Shown here piece by piece: positions 16,709 through 25,194 of a stretch of DNA of 64,000 nucleotides (positions are counted from its first letter, which is position 1; every line of letters starts with the position of its first letter). The stretch is taken from contig CANGYQ010000011.1 in the NCBI GenBank assembly GCA_947458745.1, positions 97,011-161,010 of the forward strand, written 5' to 3'. The position numbers and the translations under genes are program-made. The DNA comes from Bryobacteraceae bacterium (GTDB lineage: Bacteria > Acidobacteriota > Terriglobia > Bryobacterales > Bryobacteraceae). Under the pieces are notes generated by a model. That model saw only the letters and a list, made by a program, of their open reading frames with translations. It searched no databases and had not been told where the DNA came from.

Positions 16709-18823
16709 ATGCCTGCCGTTTTGAAACCTCTCTCCGCACTGCTGATCACACTCGGTCTGCAAGCACAGACCGACTGGCCAATGTTCGGCCACGACCCCGG
16801 TGCCCGCCGCTTTTCGCCGCTCAAGCAGATCAACACCGCCAACGTCGACCGCCTCCAGCGCGCCTGGACCTTCCACACCGGGCAGCCGGGCTCAGAAGGC
16901 ATTCCGGTAGTCGTCGGCGGCGTGATGTACGTCACTGCGGCCAACGGCATCTTCGCCTTGCGACCCGAGACGGGCGAGAAGGTGTGGCACTACCCGGCCA
17001 CCGGCGTGGCACTGCGCGGGCTCGCGTTCTGGCCGGGTGATGCTCAAACGCACGGACGAGTCTATGCGGGCGTCAAGGGCGGCGTGGTCGCGCTGGATGT
17101 GACCACCGGCAAGCCCGCGCCCAGTTTCGGCAACGAAGGACTGCTCGATTTTCGCGAAGGGGTGATGGGCGACCTGACCGAAGCGCGCCTGTCGCTCCAG
17201 TCACCGCCGACCGTCTACAAAGACCTACTGATCACCGGCAGCGCCAATGGCGAAGGCCAGCCCACCAAAGGCGCCTATGGCGACATCCGCGCCTGGGATG
17301 CCAAGACCGGCAAGCTCCGCTGGACCTTCCACACCGTCCCGCGCCCGGGCGAACCCGGCCATGAGACCTGGCCCAAAGACGCCTGGAAGAATCGCGCGGG
17401 CACCAACGCCTGGGGCTTCCTGTCGCTCGACCAGGAGCGCGGACTGTTGTACGTGCCGCTGGGCTCACCAACGAGCGATTTCTATGGCGCGGACCGCCAT
17501 GGCGACGGGCTGTACGGCAACTGCCTGGTCGCGCTCGATGTGGCCACCGGAAAGCTGAAGTGGTATCAGCAAATGGTCCATCATGACCTGTGGGATTTCG
17601 ACCCCGCCGCCGCGCCGGTGCTGTTTGAAGCCGTGCGCAATGGCCGGACCGTACCCGCCGTCGCCCAGATCACCAAGATGGGCATTCTGTTTTCCTTCAA
17701 TCGCATCACCGGCGAGCCGCTCTATGGCATGGAAGAACGTCCCGTGCCCCAAAGCATCGTGCCCGGCGAAAAGACCGCCGCCACGCAGCCGTTCCCACTG
17801 AAGCCCCCGCCGCTGTCACGCGTCACGTTCTCGAAGGAGGAGATGTACAACCTGACGCCCGAACACGCGGCCTTCTGCAAGGACCTGTTTGAGCGCAACA
17901 AGATGACCATCGGCCCGCTCTATGCGCCGATGCCGCTTGAAGGCAATGTGCTCATGTTCCCTAGCACGCTGGGCGGGGGCGGCTGGGGCGGGGTATCGGT
18001 GGACCCGGAACTGGGCTACCTGTTCACCAACGTGAACAACCTGGGCCAGTGGGGCCACATGGAAAAGAAGACCGATCCCAAGACCGGCGAGACCACCTAC
18101 ATCCGGACGTCAGAATACGGCCCCTACGCGCGCTTCTGGAATCGTGAGACGCGCATCCCTTGCACCAATCCACCGTTCGGCGAACTGGTGGCCGTTGACA
18201 CTCGCACCGGCGACATCGCCTGGCGCACGCCGCTGGGCACCATTCCGGCGCTGGAAGAGAAGGGCATCAAGAACACTGGCGCGCCCAGCCTGGGCGGCAG
18301 CATCGCCACTGCAGGTGGCTTGGTCTTCATCGCCGCCACCAACGACAGCCGCTTCCGCGCCTTTGAATCGAAGACTGGCCGCCTCGTCTGGGAACAGCCC
18401 ATCGATGCCAATGGCCACACCATCCCCATCACCTATCAGGGCCAGGACGGCAAGCAGTATGTCGCCATTATGGCCGGGGGCGGCGGTGGCTACTTTGGCG
18501 GCACGCCATCGGATGCCGTAGTCGCTTTCGCACTGGGCGAAGGCAAAGCTCCGGCGCTACCCACCATCTCCAAAGGCAAGATCCCCGAGCCACTCCCCCA
18601 CGCCGCCGCGACAGTGGCCGCATTGCCCGACGGCGCTCCCAAGACCACCCTCCGCCGAGCCTGCGGGTCCACCTGCCATGCGCTGGAAGTAGTCGTCGGC
18701 ACGCGGCGCGACCAGGTGTCCTGGGCCGCGATGATCGACACGATGGTCTCGCGCGGAGCCGCCGTGAAGGCCAATGAGCGGCAGGTGATCTTGGACTACC
18801 TGTTGAAGCACCTGGGGCAGTAG
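16709..18823 (+). CDS. PQQ-dependent dehydrogenase with C-terminal haem-like tail
   Basis: A periplasmic quinoprotein of about 704 residues. After a short leader (MPAVLKPLSALLITLGLQAQ) the eight-bladed propeller begins at DWPMFGHDPGARRFSPL, as in glucose/alcohol quinoproteins. Propeller W-motif repeats recur (ALDVATGKLKWYQQ, AVDTRTGDIAWRTPLG, FESKTGRLVWEQP). MVHHDLWDFDPAAAPVL and IMAGGGGGYFG match the membrane-free PQQ sugar/alcohol dehydrogenase family. About 60 residues at the C-terminus resemble a degenerate cytochrome c domain, with a single CGSTCH (CX3CH rather than CX2CH). It oxidises a sugar or alcohol and passes electrons to cytochromes; the substrate is unknown. ATG 16709 is preferred over TTG 16703. 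Confidence 0.88.
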   Translation: MPAVLKPLSALLITLGLQAQTDWPMFGHDPGARRFSPLKQINTANVDRLQRAWTFHTGQPGSEGIPVVVGGVMYVTAANGIFALRPETGEKVWHYPATGVALRGLAFWPGDAQTHGRVYAGVKGGVVALDVTTGKPAPSFGNEGLLDFREGVMGDLTEARLSLQSPPTVYKDLLITGSANGEGQPTKGAYGDIRAWDAKTGKLRWTFHTVPRPGEPGHETWPKDAWKNRAGTNAWGFLSLDQERGLLYVPLGSPTSDFYGADRHGDGLYGNCLVALDVATGKLKWYQQMVHHDLWDFDPAAAPVLFEAVRNGRTVPAVAQITKMGILFSFNRITGEPLYGMEERPVPQSIVPGEKTAATQPFPLKPPPLSRVTFSKEEMYNLTPEHAAFCKDLFERNKMTIGPLYAPMPLEGNVLMFPSTLGGGGWGGVSVDPELGYLFTNVNNLGQWGHMEKKTDPKTGETTYIRTSEYGPYARFWNRETRIPCTNPPFGELVAVDTRTGDIAWRTPLGTIPALEEKGIKNTGAPSLGGSIATAGGLVFIAATNDSRFRAFESKTGRLVWEQPIDANGHTIPITYQGQDGKQYVAIMAGGGGGYFGGTPSDAVVAFALGEGKAPALPTISKGKIPEPLPHAAATVAALPDGAPKTTLRRACGSTCHALEVVVGTRRDQVSWAAMIDTMVSRGAAVKANERQVILDYLLKHLGQ

Positions 18824-18833
18824 GCCACCCACT

Positions 18834-19751
18834 TTAGGGTTGCCGCAGCAAGGCAACCGCCATCTCGGGGAAATCCATGGAGTCGGGCGACGCGGAATCC
18901 CGCACCCGGGTCGCTACGGCCCGCAGTTGAGGAAAGATCAGCACCCAGTTGCCGCCATCGCCGCTATGTTGGATCAGCGCTGGTGCGCCGGGCTCCCCGC
19001 CTTGAAACATCCAAATGAGACCTTGCCTCTCGCTCAAACTGGGGAAGGCGGGTTGCCGCGTGGACTCACGCATCCATTGGGCGTCGATCAGCGTACGCCC
19101 TTCCCATTGCCCCTCATCCAGCACCAGCTGCCCCAGCTTGGCTAAATCCTGCGCACTGATGACGAGGCCCAAATAGCCGTGGACGTTTCCCGCACGGTCC
19201 TTAATCCAGTCGGCTGATTGGATACCCATCGGGCCGAAAAGGCGACGCTGCAAATACTTGGGCAAGGGTTCGCCGGCGATGCGCTCTACCATTGCGGCTG
19301 TGAGGATCATGCCGGTGTTGTTGTAGAGGCGCTTGGTTCCGGGAGGATCTTCCAGGGGTTGCCCGAGTGCGAAGGACCTGGTGTCGCGCAGCTTCTTGAA
19401 CGATTCGGCGTTGCCGCCATTGGCATTTCGGGGGTGCTGGACTCCCGATACATGGCCCATCAGCTGGCGGAGCGTGACCGGTGCCTTGGGATCATTCTTG
19501 AGCTGCGGAAAAAGCTCACCCAGGGTGATCTCGAGCGAAGTCAGCTTGCCATCGGTTCTCAAGCAGCCCGCCGCCAGACTCAGCATCACCTTCGAGACCG
19601 ACTGGACATGCACTCGCTTGGTGGGCGTCAGTTCCGCCACCTTCTGGCCATTGCGGATCAGCACCAGCCCATCGGTGCCGGAGCGCTTCGCCGCGTCCAC
19701 CAAAGCAGCCGGATCGGCCATCAGCAGGAGGGTGAAAACACTGGTCAACAT
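18834..19751 (-). CDS. serine hydrolase, class C beta-lactamase fold
   Basis: A 305-residue exported serine hydrolase. A short hydrophobic leader, MLTSVFTLLLMADPAALVDA, precedes the fold. The SXXK nucleophile motif is SVSK near residue 50 (VHVQSVSKVMLSLA), the second motif is YNN (RLYNNTGMIL), and HSGDGG near the end takes the place of the KTG/HXG box. This is the beta-lactamase/D-aminopeptidase/esterase family (COG1680); the short length and missing extensions argue for an esterase or peptidase rather than antibiotic resistance. ATG 19751 is used because the upstream in-frame residues are not leader-like; GAGGAA lies 12 bases before it. It is convergent with the PQQ gene, 10 bases apart. Confidence 0.85.
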   Translation of the reverse strand: MLTSVFTLLLMADPAALVDAAKRSGTDGLVLIRNGQKVAELTPTKRVHVQSVSKVMLSLAAGCLRTDGKLTSLEITLGELFPQLKNDPKAPVTLRQLMGHVSGVQHPRNANGGNAESFKKLRDTRSFALGQPLEDPPGTKRLYNNTGMILTAAMVERIAGEPLPKYLQRRLFGPMGIQSADWIKDRAGNVHGYLGLVISAQDLAKLGQLVLDEGQWEGRTLIDAQWMRESTRQPAFPSLSERQGLIWMFQGGEPGAPALIQHSGDGGNWVLIFPQLRAVATRVRDSASPDSMDFPEMAVALLRQP

Positions 19752-19816
19752 AGCGCCTAATGGTTCCTCGGCTATAGCGTACAACAGCGTACGTCTTGCC
19801 TGAAGCGGTGCTGTCG

Positions 19817-20926
19817 CTACCCGCGCGCCTGCTGGAGCCGCTTCAGGATCTCAGCCGGCGGCAGGCGGTTCCAGGTTTCATTTACCTGTACCGTGAACTG
19901 CCCGTTCCGCGGCGCGCTAAACTCCACGCCCGCCCGATTCGCCCGCTGCCGGAACGCGGCGGCCTCGGCTTCCGGCAGCCGCAGAAATAAGATGTTGGTG
20001 CCGTTGGGCACGCGGCGGATCTCGAAGCGCTTGTCGGCTTGCAGACCGGCGAACACTTGCTCGGACGCGGCCACAGCCTTCGCGTAGCGGGCGGGGAAGC
20101 CGTCGAAGTGATGCAGGGCGATGGCGGCAAAGGGCCACGCCTGGTGCTGGCCGCCGCCGAACATCCGGCGCGTGTGGAACAAGTTGTCGAGCAGCGCCTT
20201 CGGCCCGGCCAGCACCGCACCGCTGGCCGCGTTGAAGTACTTGTACATCGACACATAGACGGTGTCGAACAGCGCCGCGTAATCCTTGACGGCGATGCCG
20301 CTGTAGGCCGCCGCCAAATAGAGCCGCGCGCCATCGAGATGACGTCCGACCTTCTCGGACGCCGCCCACTGGCTGATCTTGCGCATCTCGCCCAGGTCAA
20401 ACGCCTCGCCTGTCTTGCGGCGTACCGGCGTTTCGATCTGCAGCGCGCCGATAGGCACCGCCACGCGGCCCGAAGCCCCACGCTCCGCCATCCGCTGCGC
20501 TTCTTCCAGCGTGAAGGTGGCGCTACCGGGAGCCAGGCCGATCATATGAAGACCGCTCAGCGTCTCGCAGCAATCACCGCAATCGTTGTGCAGGTGGCAT
20601 TCTTGCTGGACCAGCACGCGGCGGCGGTCACCAGCGAGCATGCGCATCGCCAGATGATTGGCCAAAGTACCCGTGGGCAGCCAGACCGCCCGCTCCTTCC
20701 CCAAATCCGCCGCCACCTTGGCTTCCAGCTGGGCGATTACGCCACCGTTCGAATAATCATCCACTTCCAGCGTTCCTGAAAGCCGTTCCAGTAGCTGCGC
20801 GTAGGCCGAAGGCGACAACGGAACGCCATCCCCCCAGGCCACCACTCGCTGATCCTCGGGTATAGTTGTGGCCGCCGCGGCCAGTCCGGCCAGAGCGGGT
20901 GTCGTCAAAAAGCTGCGGCGCTGCAT
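19817..20926 (-). CDS. exported threonine-aldolase-like PLP enzyme
   Basis: A beta-eliminating-lyase family fold-type I PLP enzyme of 369 residues, similar to low-specificity L-threonine aldolase (which splits threonine to glycine and acetaldehyde). Seen in order: VDDYSNGGVIAQLEAKVA, LPTGTLANHLAMRMLAG, the histidine block QQECHLHNDCGD, RHLDGARLYLAAAY (cofactor Asp), and the Schiff-base lysine in SMYKYFNAASGAVLAG. The N-terminus MQRRSFLTTPALAGLAAAAT is a twin-arginine-like leader, unusual for a PLP enzyme, though Tat does export folded cofactor proteins. Its activity on threonine is inferred from family only. It lies 40 bases downstream of the second receptor and 65 bases upstream of the serine hydrolase, all on one strand. 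Confidence 0.82.
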   Translation of the reverse strand: MQRRSFLTTPALAGLAAAATTIPEDQRVVAWGDGVPLSPSAYAQLLERLSGTLEVDDYSNGGVIAQLEAKVAADLGKERAVWLPTGTLANHLAMRMLAGDRRRVLVQQECHLHNDCGDCCETLSGLHMIGLAPGSATFTLEEAQRMAERGASGRVAVPIGALQIETPVRRKTGEAFDLGEMRKISQWAASEKVGRHLDGARLYLAAAYSGIAVKDYAALFDTVYVSMYKYFNAASGAVLAGPKALLDNLFHTRRMFGGGQHQAWPFAAIALHHFDGFPARYAKAVAASEQVFAGLQADKRFEIRRVPNGTNILFLRLPEAEAAAFRQRANRAGVEFSAPRNGQFTVQVNETWNRLPPAEILKRLQQARG

Positions 20927-20966
20927 CCTAGCGATGATGCTACCAGCTTGCGGCCGCCTCAACGCA

Positions 20967-23813
20967 TTAGAAAACCAGCTTCAGCCCGAACTGCACCAGG
21001 CGCTGATCAAGCGCTCCATTCCAGGCAAAACTGGGCGGCGTGGTGATGTTGCCGGCCGTGTCTACCGTGGCGGTGCTATTCAGGTTGGTGACGTTGGTGC
21101 GATTGAAGACGTTGGTGCTCTCCGCGAAGAACTCCGGCTTCCAGCGTTCGCCGATGGGGAAGATGCGGCCATAGCGCATGTCCAACTGGAACGTCGAAGG
21201 AGCATTTATCGTGTTGCGTCCGACGTAGAGCGGCCGTTGGAAGGCGGCGCCGGTGGAGGCATCGCCGTTCAGGATGCGGTTACCGCCAATGTTGAACACC
21301 TCGCCACTCTGGGCGGTGACGCTCAGGGCTAGGCGGTTGTTGTTGGCCAGGTACTGCACGGCCCGGTTGGTGCTGGCGACGGTCGGGCTCCAGACGGCAT
21401 TGCCGTTGAAGGCATGCCGCCGGTCGGTGAGCGAATTGCCCCGGTCCCGCCGCCGGTTGGTGGGGTCAGAAAGCAGGAACGCCCCGGAATCGATATTATT
21501 CTGCTCCGGCGCGTCGTCAATCGCGTGGGACCAGGTATAGCTGCCGAACACCTCAAAGCCCGCCGAGTAGCGCTTGGTCAGCGTGATGTTCAAGCCGTTA
21601 TAGCTGGACTGGCCCACTGATTCAGCCGTCAGAATGTTGGTGAAGGCGGGATTCACGCGCGCTCCGGCAAAGATCGGCCGGCCATCGGCCAACCGGTTGG
21701 GGCCGGGCACGATATTGATGTTGCGCCAGATGGGCAAGCGGTTGCCGCGCGTGAACAGATAGGTGGCGGAGAGGCCGAGATTCCGGGCCAGTTCGCGGCT
21801 GATCGACACATTGGCATTGGCCGAGTAGAGCGAGGCAAAGTCCGGCGACACTGTGGTGATGTCCTGCGGCGGCAGCGCGAAGCCCGTGGGGATACCCGTG
21901 AAGACGCTGGGGAAACTTGGCGCAAAGGCGGAAGTGGGCGGCACGCTGATGTTGAAGAAAATCGGCGTACCGTTGTTCAAGATGCTTCGGCGGTAGGTGT
22001 CGGTTTGGAATGGGTCAAAGAAGAAGCCGCCGCTGGCGCGCACCACCCACTTACCCAAACCTACGGCCGCTCCCAGGCGGGGCGCAAAGTTGTTCTTGTC
22101 CGTCCGGAAACTCCGCGAGTACTCGAACGGTGAGTTGGCATTGGCACTCGGGGGGCGGTAGATGTCATAGCGCAACCCGTAGGTGATGGTGACATTGGAG
22201 CGGGGCTTCCAGGTGTCCTGGCCATACATGCTGGTGAACAAGGAGTTGTACTGGATCGAGGGCTCACCAACGGTCTGCGCAAAGGTGTTGTAGCCGCGGG
22301 GTGCGGTGCCGTTCTTGGCCGCCAGATAGGCGGCCACATTGGGGAAAGTGTAGATGGCTGCCGTGGCCTGCGTCTGCACGTCGCGGATGCTACGGATGGC
22401 AAAGCCCGCCTTCAGTGCGTGGCTGGAAAGGTTGTAGCTGAAGTTGTCGGTCACCTCCGGCGTCCGCTCTTCATAGAGGAAGCCCACGTTGGGCGAATTG
22501 CCGAAGCTGGCGACGCCAGTCACCGCGATCGAAGGTCCGGTGCCGGTGGCTTCAAAGCGGTTCTGCGCCTGGCTGCGATTGGGAATCTGGAAGCGGAGTT
22601 CATTCACTGAGCGAGGCGAGAGCAAACTCACCAACTGCACGGCGCCCGCATGGGAGCGGTCGACGAAGTTGTAGGTCTGCGAGATCAACACCAGCCCGCC
22701 GCCGGCGTTGAACGGCGAATTGTTCCGGTGGCCGTTGTAGCGCACCGACAACCGGTGGGCCTGGCTCAACTGCCAATCCATCTTGGCCATGAAGAAGGTC
22801 ACCTCCTGCCGGAACGGGATCGCGTTCGCGAACCCGGCCGGCAGCCCCAGCGCCGCCACGTTGGCGGACGAGACCGAGACGATGGACGGCAGGTCACGCT
22901 TCACGCGTTCATAGGCGCCGTAGTAGAAAAGTTTGTCCTTTACGATGCGCCCCCCGGCTCCCACGTTGAACGCGTTGACGTTCACTTGGGGCGTCGGGCG
23001 GTCAGGGGCCAGCAGCGCCGGGCGGGCACTGTAGGGGGTTCGGCGAAAGATATAGCCGCCGTCGCCATGCAGTTCATTCGCGCCGGACTTGGTGATGGTG
23101 TTGAACACCGTACCCACCGTGTTGCCGAACTCGGGCGCAAACCCGTTGCTGACCTGCTGCACCTCCTGCACCCAGGTATTCGAAACCGGCATCAGCCGGA
23201 TGCCCGCGCGGTCGCTCTGTACGTTGTTACTGCCATCCAATTGATAGTTGATGCGGCCATTGAAGCCGTTCGCGTTTAACTTGCGCGGTACGCCGAACTC
23301 AGTGTTGCCCCGCCCACTGACATTGGGCTGCTGCAGGATGAAGTTAAAGGGGTTGCGCGAAAGCAGCGGCAGGTTGCTGATGGCGTTGTAACTGAGCGTG
23401 CTGCCGGTGTCGGTGCGGCTGGGGTCCACGGCGGGGGCGGCGGCGCTCACCAGAATCTCGGTGGAGACGTTCTGCACCGAAAGTGCGACATCCACGGTCA
23501 CCGTGCTACCCGCGTTCAACGTGATCCCTGTGCGCTTGACGCCACCAAAGCCCGTGGCCGTCGTGGTCACTTCATAGTTGCCGAGGGGAAGGATGTTGAA
23601 GCGGTACAGTCCGTTGGCGGCCGTTTCAGCGGTTTGCGTGAAGCCGGTCTGGAGGTTGGCGACCTTCACCGAAGCCCCGGCCACAGCGGCTCCGGTCGGG
23701 TCCGTCACGGTGCCGGTGATCTGACCATTGATGGCGGAGGCTTGTCCCCAGGCGATGGAGGATGCCAGAAAAAGTGCCAGAAGTGCGGCAGAGGAGCTAC
23801 GTAATGATGTCAT
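20967..23813 (-). CDS. Oar-like TonB-dependent receptor
   Basis: A second complete receptor, 948 residues. The signal peptide MTSLRSSSAALLALFLASSI leads into a carboxypeptidase-regulatory-like domain (NGQITGTVTDPTGAAVAGAS, to about residue 110), a plug (SNLPLLSRNPFNFILQQPNV) and a beta-barrel ending LVQFGLKLVF with a terminal Phe. It is shorter than the 1143-residue paralogue and clearly diverged, so this is not a recent duplicate. A TATAGA box is 5 bases before the ATG and no good Shine-Dalgarno is visible. The downstream exported threonine-aldolase-like enzyme and serine hydrolase could act on what it imports, for example peptide or amino-acid material; this is inference from proximity. Confidence 0.92.
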   Translation of the reverse strand: MTSLRSSSAALLALFLASSIAWGQASAINGQITGTVTDPTGAAVAGASVKVANLQTGFTQTAETAANGLYRFNILPLGNYEVTTTATGFGGVKRTGITLNAGSTVTVDVALSVQNVSTEILVSAAAPAVDPSRTDTGSTLSYNAISNLPLLSRNPFNFILQQPNVSGRGNTEFGVPRKLNANGFNGRINYQLDGSNNVQSDRAGIRLMPVSNTWVQEVQQVSNGFAPEFGNTVGTVFNTITKSGANELHGDGGYIFRRTPYSARPALLAPDRPTPQVNVNAFNVGAGGRIVKDKLFYYGAYERVKRDLPSIVSVSSANVAALGLPAGFANAIPFRQEVTFFMAKMDWQLSQAHRLSVRYNGHRNNSPFNAGGGLVLISQTYNFVDRSHAGAVQLVSLLSPRSVNELRFQIPNRSQAQNRFEATGTGPSIAVTGVASFGNSPNVGFLYEERTPEVTDNFSYNLSSHALKAGFAIRSIRDVQTQATAAIYTFPNVAAYLAAKNGTAPRGYNTFAQTVGEPSIQYNSLFTSMYGQDTWKPRSNVTITYGLRYDIYRPPSANANSPFEYSRSFRTDKNNFAPRLGAAVGLGKWVVRASGGFFFDPFQTDTYRRSILNNGTPIFFNISVPPTSAFAPSFPSVFTGIPTGFALPPQDITTVSPDFASLYSANANVSISRELARNLGLSATYLFTRGNRLPIWRNINIVPGPNRLADGRPIFAGARVNPAFTNILTAESVGQSSYNGLNITLTKRYSAGFEVFGSYTWSHAIDDAPEQNNIDSGAFLLSDPTNRRRDRGNSLTDRRHAFNGNAVWSPTVASTNRAVQYLANNNRLALSVTAQSGEVFNIGGNRILNGDASTGAAFQRPLYVGRNTINAPSTFQLDMRYGRIFPIGERWKPEFFAESTNVFNRTNVTNLNSTATVDTAGNITTPPSFAWNGALDQRLVQFGLKLVF

Positions 23814-23890
23814 AAATCTCTATATCATTATGGATGATGAAGAGATTCTAAAGTTGCGGGATGGTGACAACGTCCGCTACGAACGCAGAA

Positions 23891-24661
23891 TCAATAACTT
23901 AGGTTCTGGGCGAACCGTGGGATCCCACCGGCCCGCACGGTCGCCGACCACTCCGCCAGTGCACCGCGATCCATCTTCCAGAACTTTCCGCACAGCGAAA
24001 AGAACTCCAGCACCGGAGCCGTTTGGCCCTTCTCCAGCAGTTCCTTGGCCAAACTCATATTCGGGCCGAACGTCTTCAGTTGAGGCGAGCCCGGCGTTTG
24101 GGCGGACTTCAACAAGTGCTCGCTGGCCCGCGGGAGTTGCCCTTCGCGCAACGCAATCCGGCCCAGGACAAAGTGCCCGTAATAGACCGCATTGCCATAG
24201 TTCCAATTGCCGGAGAACTGGCCCGCGCTTTCCAGTAACTCATCCGCATACGCTTTTGCCTTGCCGGACTCACCGGCGTTCAAGGCGGCTTTGGCCAACG
24301 TCGCCAGCAACACAAACCGATCGATCCCAGTAGCGTTCGCGGCCTTCGCCTCCTGTGCAGCCAGCCGTTGCATAAACGTGGCCGGCGGTGAATCCAGCCG
24401 GGCGTACACCTGAATCAACTCGCCCGACAGCTTCTCAACCCGGCCGGAATCTTTCGTTCCCGCCGCTTCCCGCAATTGCCCGCACAAACGGGCGGCCACA
24501 TCATGATCGTCCGGAGGCACGGGTTTGACTCGGCCCTGCCGGGCCTCCATCAACACGTCCGTTATCCGGCATTGCCTCAACAGGGCTGTCGCTCCATCAG
24601 AGCTTTGAGCCTCTGCCACCGCCTGGAACAGGCCCACCGCAATCAACAAACGAAAACGCAC
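23891..24661 (-). CDS. secreted helical-repeat protein of unknown function
   Basis: 256 residues; GTG start. The leader MRFRLLIAVGLFQAVAEAQS is followed by an all-helical body with TPR-like alternation (FVLLATLAKAALNAGESGKAKAYADELLE and NAVYYGHFVLGRIALREGQL, given here in shorter pieces: LAKAALNAGESGKAKAYADE, GRIALREGQLPRASEHLLKS). The closing motif FGPNMSLAKELLEKGQ recurs in acidobacterial proteins of unknown role. It lies 41 bases after the DsrE gene, in the same direction, so it may be the third gene of the TsdA-DsrE unit. I cannot assign a function. Confidence 0.65.
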   Translation of the reverse strand: MRFRLLIAVGLFQAVAEAQSSDGATALLRQCRITDVLMEARQGRVKPVPPDDHDVAARLCGQLREAAGTKDSGRVEKLSGELIQVYARLDSPPATFMQRLAAQEAKAANATGIDRFVLLATLAKAALNAGESGKAKAYADELLESAGQFSGNWNYGNAVYYGHFVLGRIALREGQLPRASEHLLKSAQTPGSPQLKTFGPNMSLAKELLEKGQTAPVLEFFSLCGKFWKMDRGALAEWSATVRAGGIPRFAQNLSY

Positions 24662-24702
24662 GGGTCTACCCGCCGGTCAAACGAAACGGCGCGAAGCAGC
24701 CG

Positions 24703-25161
24703 TTAGTCGCTGTTGCGCAAGTACTGCCAGCCTTCGGCTTGCTTCTTAACCAGCTCTGCCACACCCGACGGAACTACGGTGACAAATGGCAGCAGAGCGC
24801 TCTTGTCGATCTTACGATTGATCAGCGAATTGTTGCAGGCCGCCCACACCACGCCGGCCTTGCTGAGACGCTCGTAGTCCGCCGCCATCTCGCCGGACTT
24901 CTCCTTGGTCAACGACAGGATCGCGCCACCGTGAACCACTACTTCTACGCTCACCGCGTCCGGGCCCAGTGCGCGGCGCAGATTGTCCACATTCCGGATC
25001 ACGCCCTGCAAGCGGGCGACGTCACCGTTGGAAACTTCAAACACGGCATGGTAGGCCTTACCATCCTTGGGCTTGTCATCAGCCGCCACGGCGGGCAGGG
25101 AAGCGACCAGGCCCAAGGCCAGAAAGCCGGTCATCAGGCGCGAGGTGAATGGAGTGTTCAT
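24703..25161 (-). CDS. exported DsrE-family protein
   Basis: 152 residues with a signal peptide (MNTPFTSRLMTGFLALGLVA, cleavage near AVAADDK). The mature part has the DsrE/F flavodoxin-like alpha/beta pattern: YHAVFEVSNGDVARLQGVIR, VSVEVVVHGGAILSLTKE and GVVWAACNNSLINRKIDKSA, with a single Cys in AACNNS at the position where DsrE-type proteins carry a sulfur-binding Cys. Exported DsrE-like proteins are common in bacteria but poorly characterised. It lies 33 bases downstream of the TsdA-like dihaem cytochrome, suggesting a shared role in periplasmic sulfur chemistry (inference). Confidence 0.8.
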   Translation of the reverse strand: MNTPFTSRLMTGFLALGLVASLPAVAADDKPKDGKAYHAVFEVSNGDVARLQGVIRNVDNLRRALGPDAVSVEVVVHGGAILSLTKEKSGEMAADYERLSKAGVVWAACNNSLINRKIDKSALLPFVTVVPSGVAELVKKQAEGWQYLRNSD

Positions 25162-25194
25162 AGCGTTAATCCTATTGTGAACCTTCCGGCACCG

